DNA of 42,556 bases from Lachnospiraceae bacterium. Lineage in GTDB: Bacteria > Bacillota > Clostridia > Lachnospirales > Lachnospiraceae. The position numbers and the translations under genes were made by a program. The stretch is from positions 1 through 42,556 of the forward strand of contig JAEELW010000050.1 of the NCBI GenBank assembly GCA_016282915.1, given 5' to 3'. The notes beneath the pieces are model-generated. The model saw nothing but the letters and a program-made list of their open reading frames with translations, did no database searches and was not told where the DNA came from. Below are positions 41,821 to 42,556 of the stretch, piece by piece (position 1 is the stretch's first letter; each line of letters opens with the position of its first letter).

Positions 41821-42213
41821 ATGTTTTGCGAAAAGTGCGGTACAGAACTTGAAAATAATGTAAAATTCTGCCATCATTGCGGAGCGTTATCTTAACGAAG
41901 CGGATTATGACCGGGCCATTGTGGCATATAAAGAGGCGATCGGGATCGACCCGGACAGGCCGGATGCTTATGAAGGACTGGCGGATCTTTATGTGGAAGA
42001 GGGAGAAACAGAGAAAGCGCTGGCAGTATGGAGCAACGTGAGAATAACGGTGAACCTGATGCGGATTACCGGGAAATGGCCTGGTATCGCGATGGTACGG
42101 AGATCAGCAAAGACGAATTAGACCGTGCCGTTGCCGGGCTGGGAACGCCGAAGTACATCCCGGATGAGTGCGTGTCCTACGAGCAGATCATAGAGATCCT
42201 GAATAGTAATTAA
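41821..42213 (+). pseudogene. Decayed zinc-ribbon/TPR gene with two frame breaks
   Basis: ATG 41821 opens a perfect zinc ribbon (MFCEKCGTELENNVKFCHHC) that stops after 24 codons at TAA 41893. From 41882 another frame reads ERYLNEADYDRAIVAYKEAI then GIDPDRPDAYEGLADLYVEE, a TPR pair very like the one in the 6324-8126 protein. Near 42030 the frame shifts once more, and REMAWYRDGTEISKDELDRA continues to a stop at 42211-42213. The membrane span expected between ribbon and TPR is missing, so at least one deletion and one frameshift have occurred. The 24-residue ribbon might still be made as a tiny protein. Confidence 0.75.
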
Positions 42214-42281
42214 GCACCACCCTCCGGGCAGCCGGGGTGAAAAAAAGCATGAGCTGATCCGGCTTTTGAAAGATGGGTAAG

Positions 42282-42308
42282 TCCCGGGCTATTGCCCGGG
42301 ATTTTTTT
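42282..42308 (+). terminator. Strong rho-independent terminator
   Basis: tcccgggc (42282-42289) and gcccggga (42294-42301) form a perfect 8-bp GC-rich stem with a TATT loop, followed by T7 (42302-42308). It ends the zinc-ribbon gene group. Confidence 0.92.
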
Positions 42309-42410
42309 GACTTTTTTACTAAGCTTTGTGATGTAATTTTCGACAAGATATAGGTGCCTGTAAACCCTGCATCTACTGCATTTTGTGTTTTTTCATTACG
42401 AAACATTAGC

Positions 42411-42450
42411 TTGACAACCAGTGCTTTGTGATGTAAACTCAAAGCACTGG
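42411..42450 (+). promoter_or_regulatory. Promoter-like sequence overlapped by a perfect palindrome
   Basis: TTGACA (42411-42416), a 17-bp spacer and TAAACT (42434-42439). An 11-bp perfect inverted repeat (ccagtgctttg at 42418-42428, caaagcactgg at 42440-42450) spans the spacer and -10, as an operator would. gctttgtgatgtaa at 42423 is an exact copy of 42323-42336, 100 bp upstream. No gene is visible downstream inside the window. Confidence 0.4.
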
Positions 42451-42483
42451 GATTGTAGGTGGGCCCCTATAGCCGTTTTTTCA

Positions 42484-42556
42484 GTGCGACAAAGTCTGGC
42501 CCGAGACGATGTCACAATGCTGAAAGATAACGAGACAGAAGGGAAGCACGACCGAA
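42484..42556 (+). mobile_element. Possible 5' end of a group II intron (cut by window edge)
   Basis: GTGCGAC at 42484-42490 matches the GUGYG 5' boundary of group II introns. It follows TTTTTTCA and continues with purine-rich, non-coding-looking sequence (gataacgagacagaaggg). It lies in intergenic DNA downstream of a terminator, a place often used by such introns. No reverse transcriptase or domain V is in view, so this rests on the boundary and general look only. Confidence 0.35.

Noticed and set aside
42188-42442. 84-codon minus-strand ORF at the right edge
   Set aside because: It runs through a strong terminator hairpin and a promoter/palindrome, begins at TTG with no ribosome-binding site and shows no domain.

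Overview
The window looks like chromosome of an anaerobic Firmicute, most likely a Lachnospiraceae member. The grounds are strong AGGAGG ribosome-binding sites with frequent GTG starts, balanced GC, many secreted proteins with Big2-type Ig-like domains and acidic Glu/Asp-rich N-termini, zinc-ribbon membrane proteins, zinc-ribbon Ser/Thr kinases and hybrid kinases of the MSHEIRTPMNAI type. No rRNA, tRNA, CRISPR array or complete insertion sequence was seen.

Layout. (1) 1-8126, one strand and tightly packed: the 3' end of a gene with near-identical 21-residue repeats, a radical SAM/SPASM maturase, a small protein with five 12-residue TEVL repeats, a zinc-ribbon Ser/Thr kinase with a solute-binding-protein-like outer domain, a zinc-ribbon PASTA kinase split by a -1 frameshift, and a TPR/WG-repeat membrane protein. 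(2) 8481-10667: a membrane-anchored lipase behind a consensus sigma-A promoter, then dtd. (3) 10882-21322: two secreted CAP/Ig-like paralogues, between them an OYE-type flavin reductase with a cupin, a zinc-ribbon SH3 protein and a membrane HD-GYP phosphodiesterase. (4) 21522-26308: a GH43 glycosidase and a secreted beta-helix protein. (5) 26417-33166: a phosphorelay and c-di-GMP operon (hybrid kinase, REC-GGDEF*-EAL, Hpt, hybrid kinase). (6) 33248-42213: a secreted transglutaminase-like protein, several zinc-ribbon membrane proteins, a large TPR/NPCBM-like membrane protein, a TSCPD protein and a decayed zinc-ribbon/TPR gene. (7) 42282-42556: a strong terminator, an unexplained promoter/palindrome and a possible group II intron 5' end.

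How it may work together. The content is mostly about sensing and remodelling the cell surface: Ser/Thr kinases with extracytoplasmic sensors, a histidine-kinase relay feeding c-di-GMP hydrolysis, and secreted or anchored proteins as outputs. Four genes (11081, 21210 minus, 33371, 39159) share an unusual promoter layout: two direct repeats of a TTCGTCrG-like octamer exactly 21 bp apart, then 28-29 bp to a TATnnT -10 box. This suggests one activator, possibly of the LytTR type. The two most unusual loci are the repeat peptide plus radical SAM pair at the left edge and the TEVL repeat protein next to two kinases. Functions are inferred from motifs read by eye; no searches were run.
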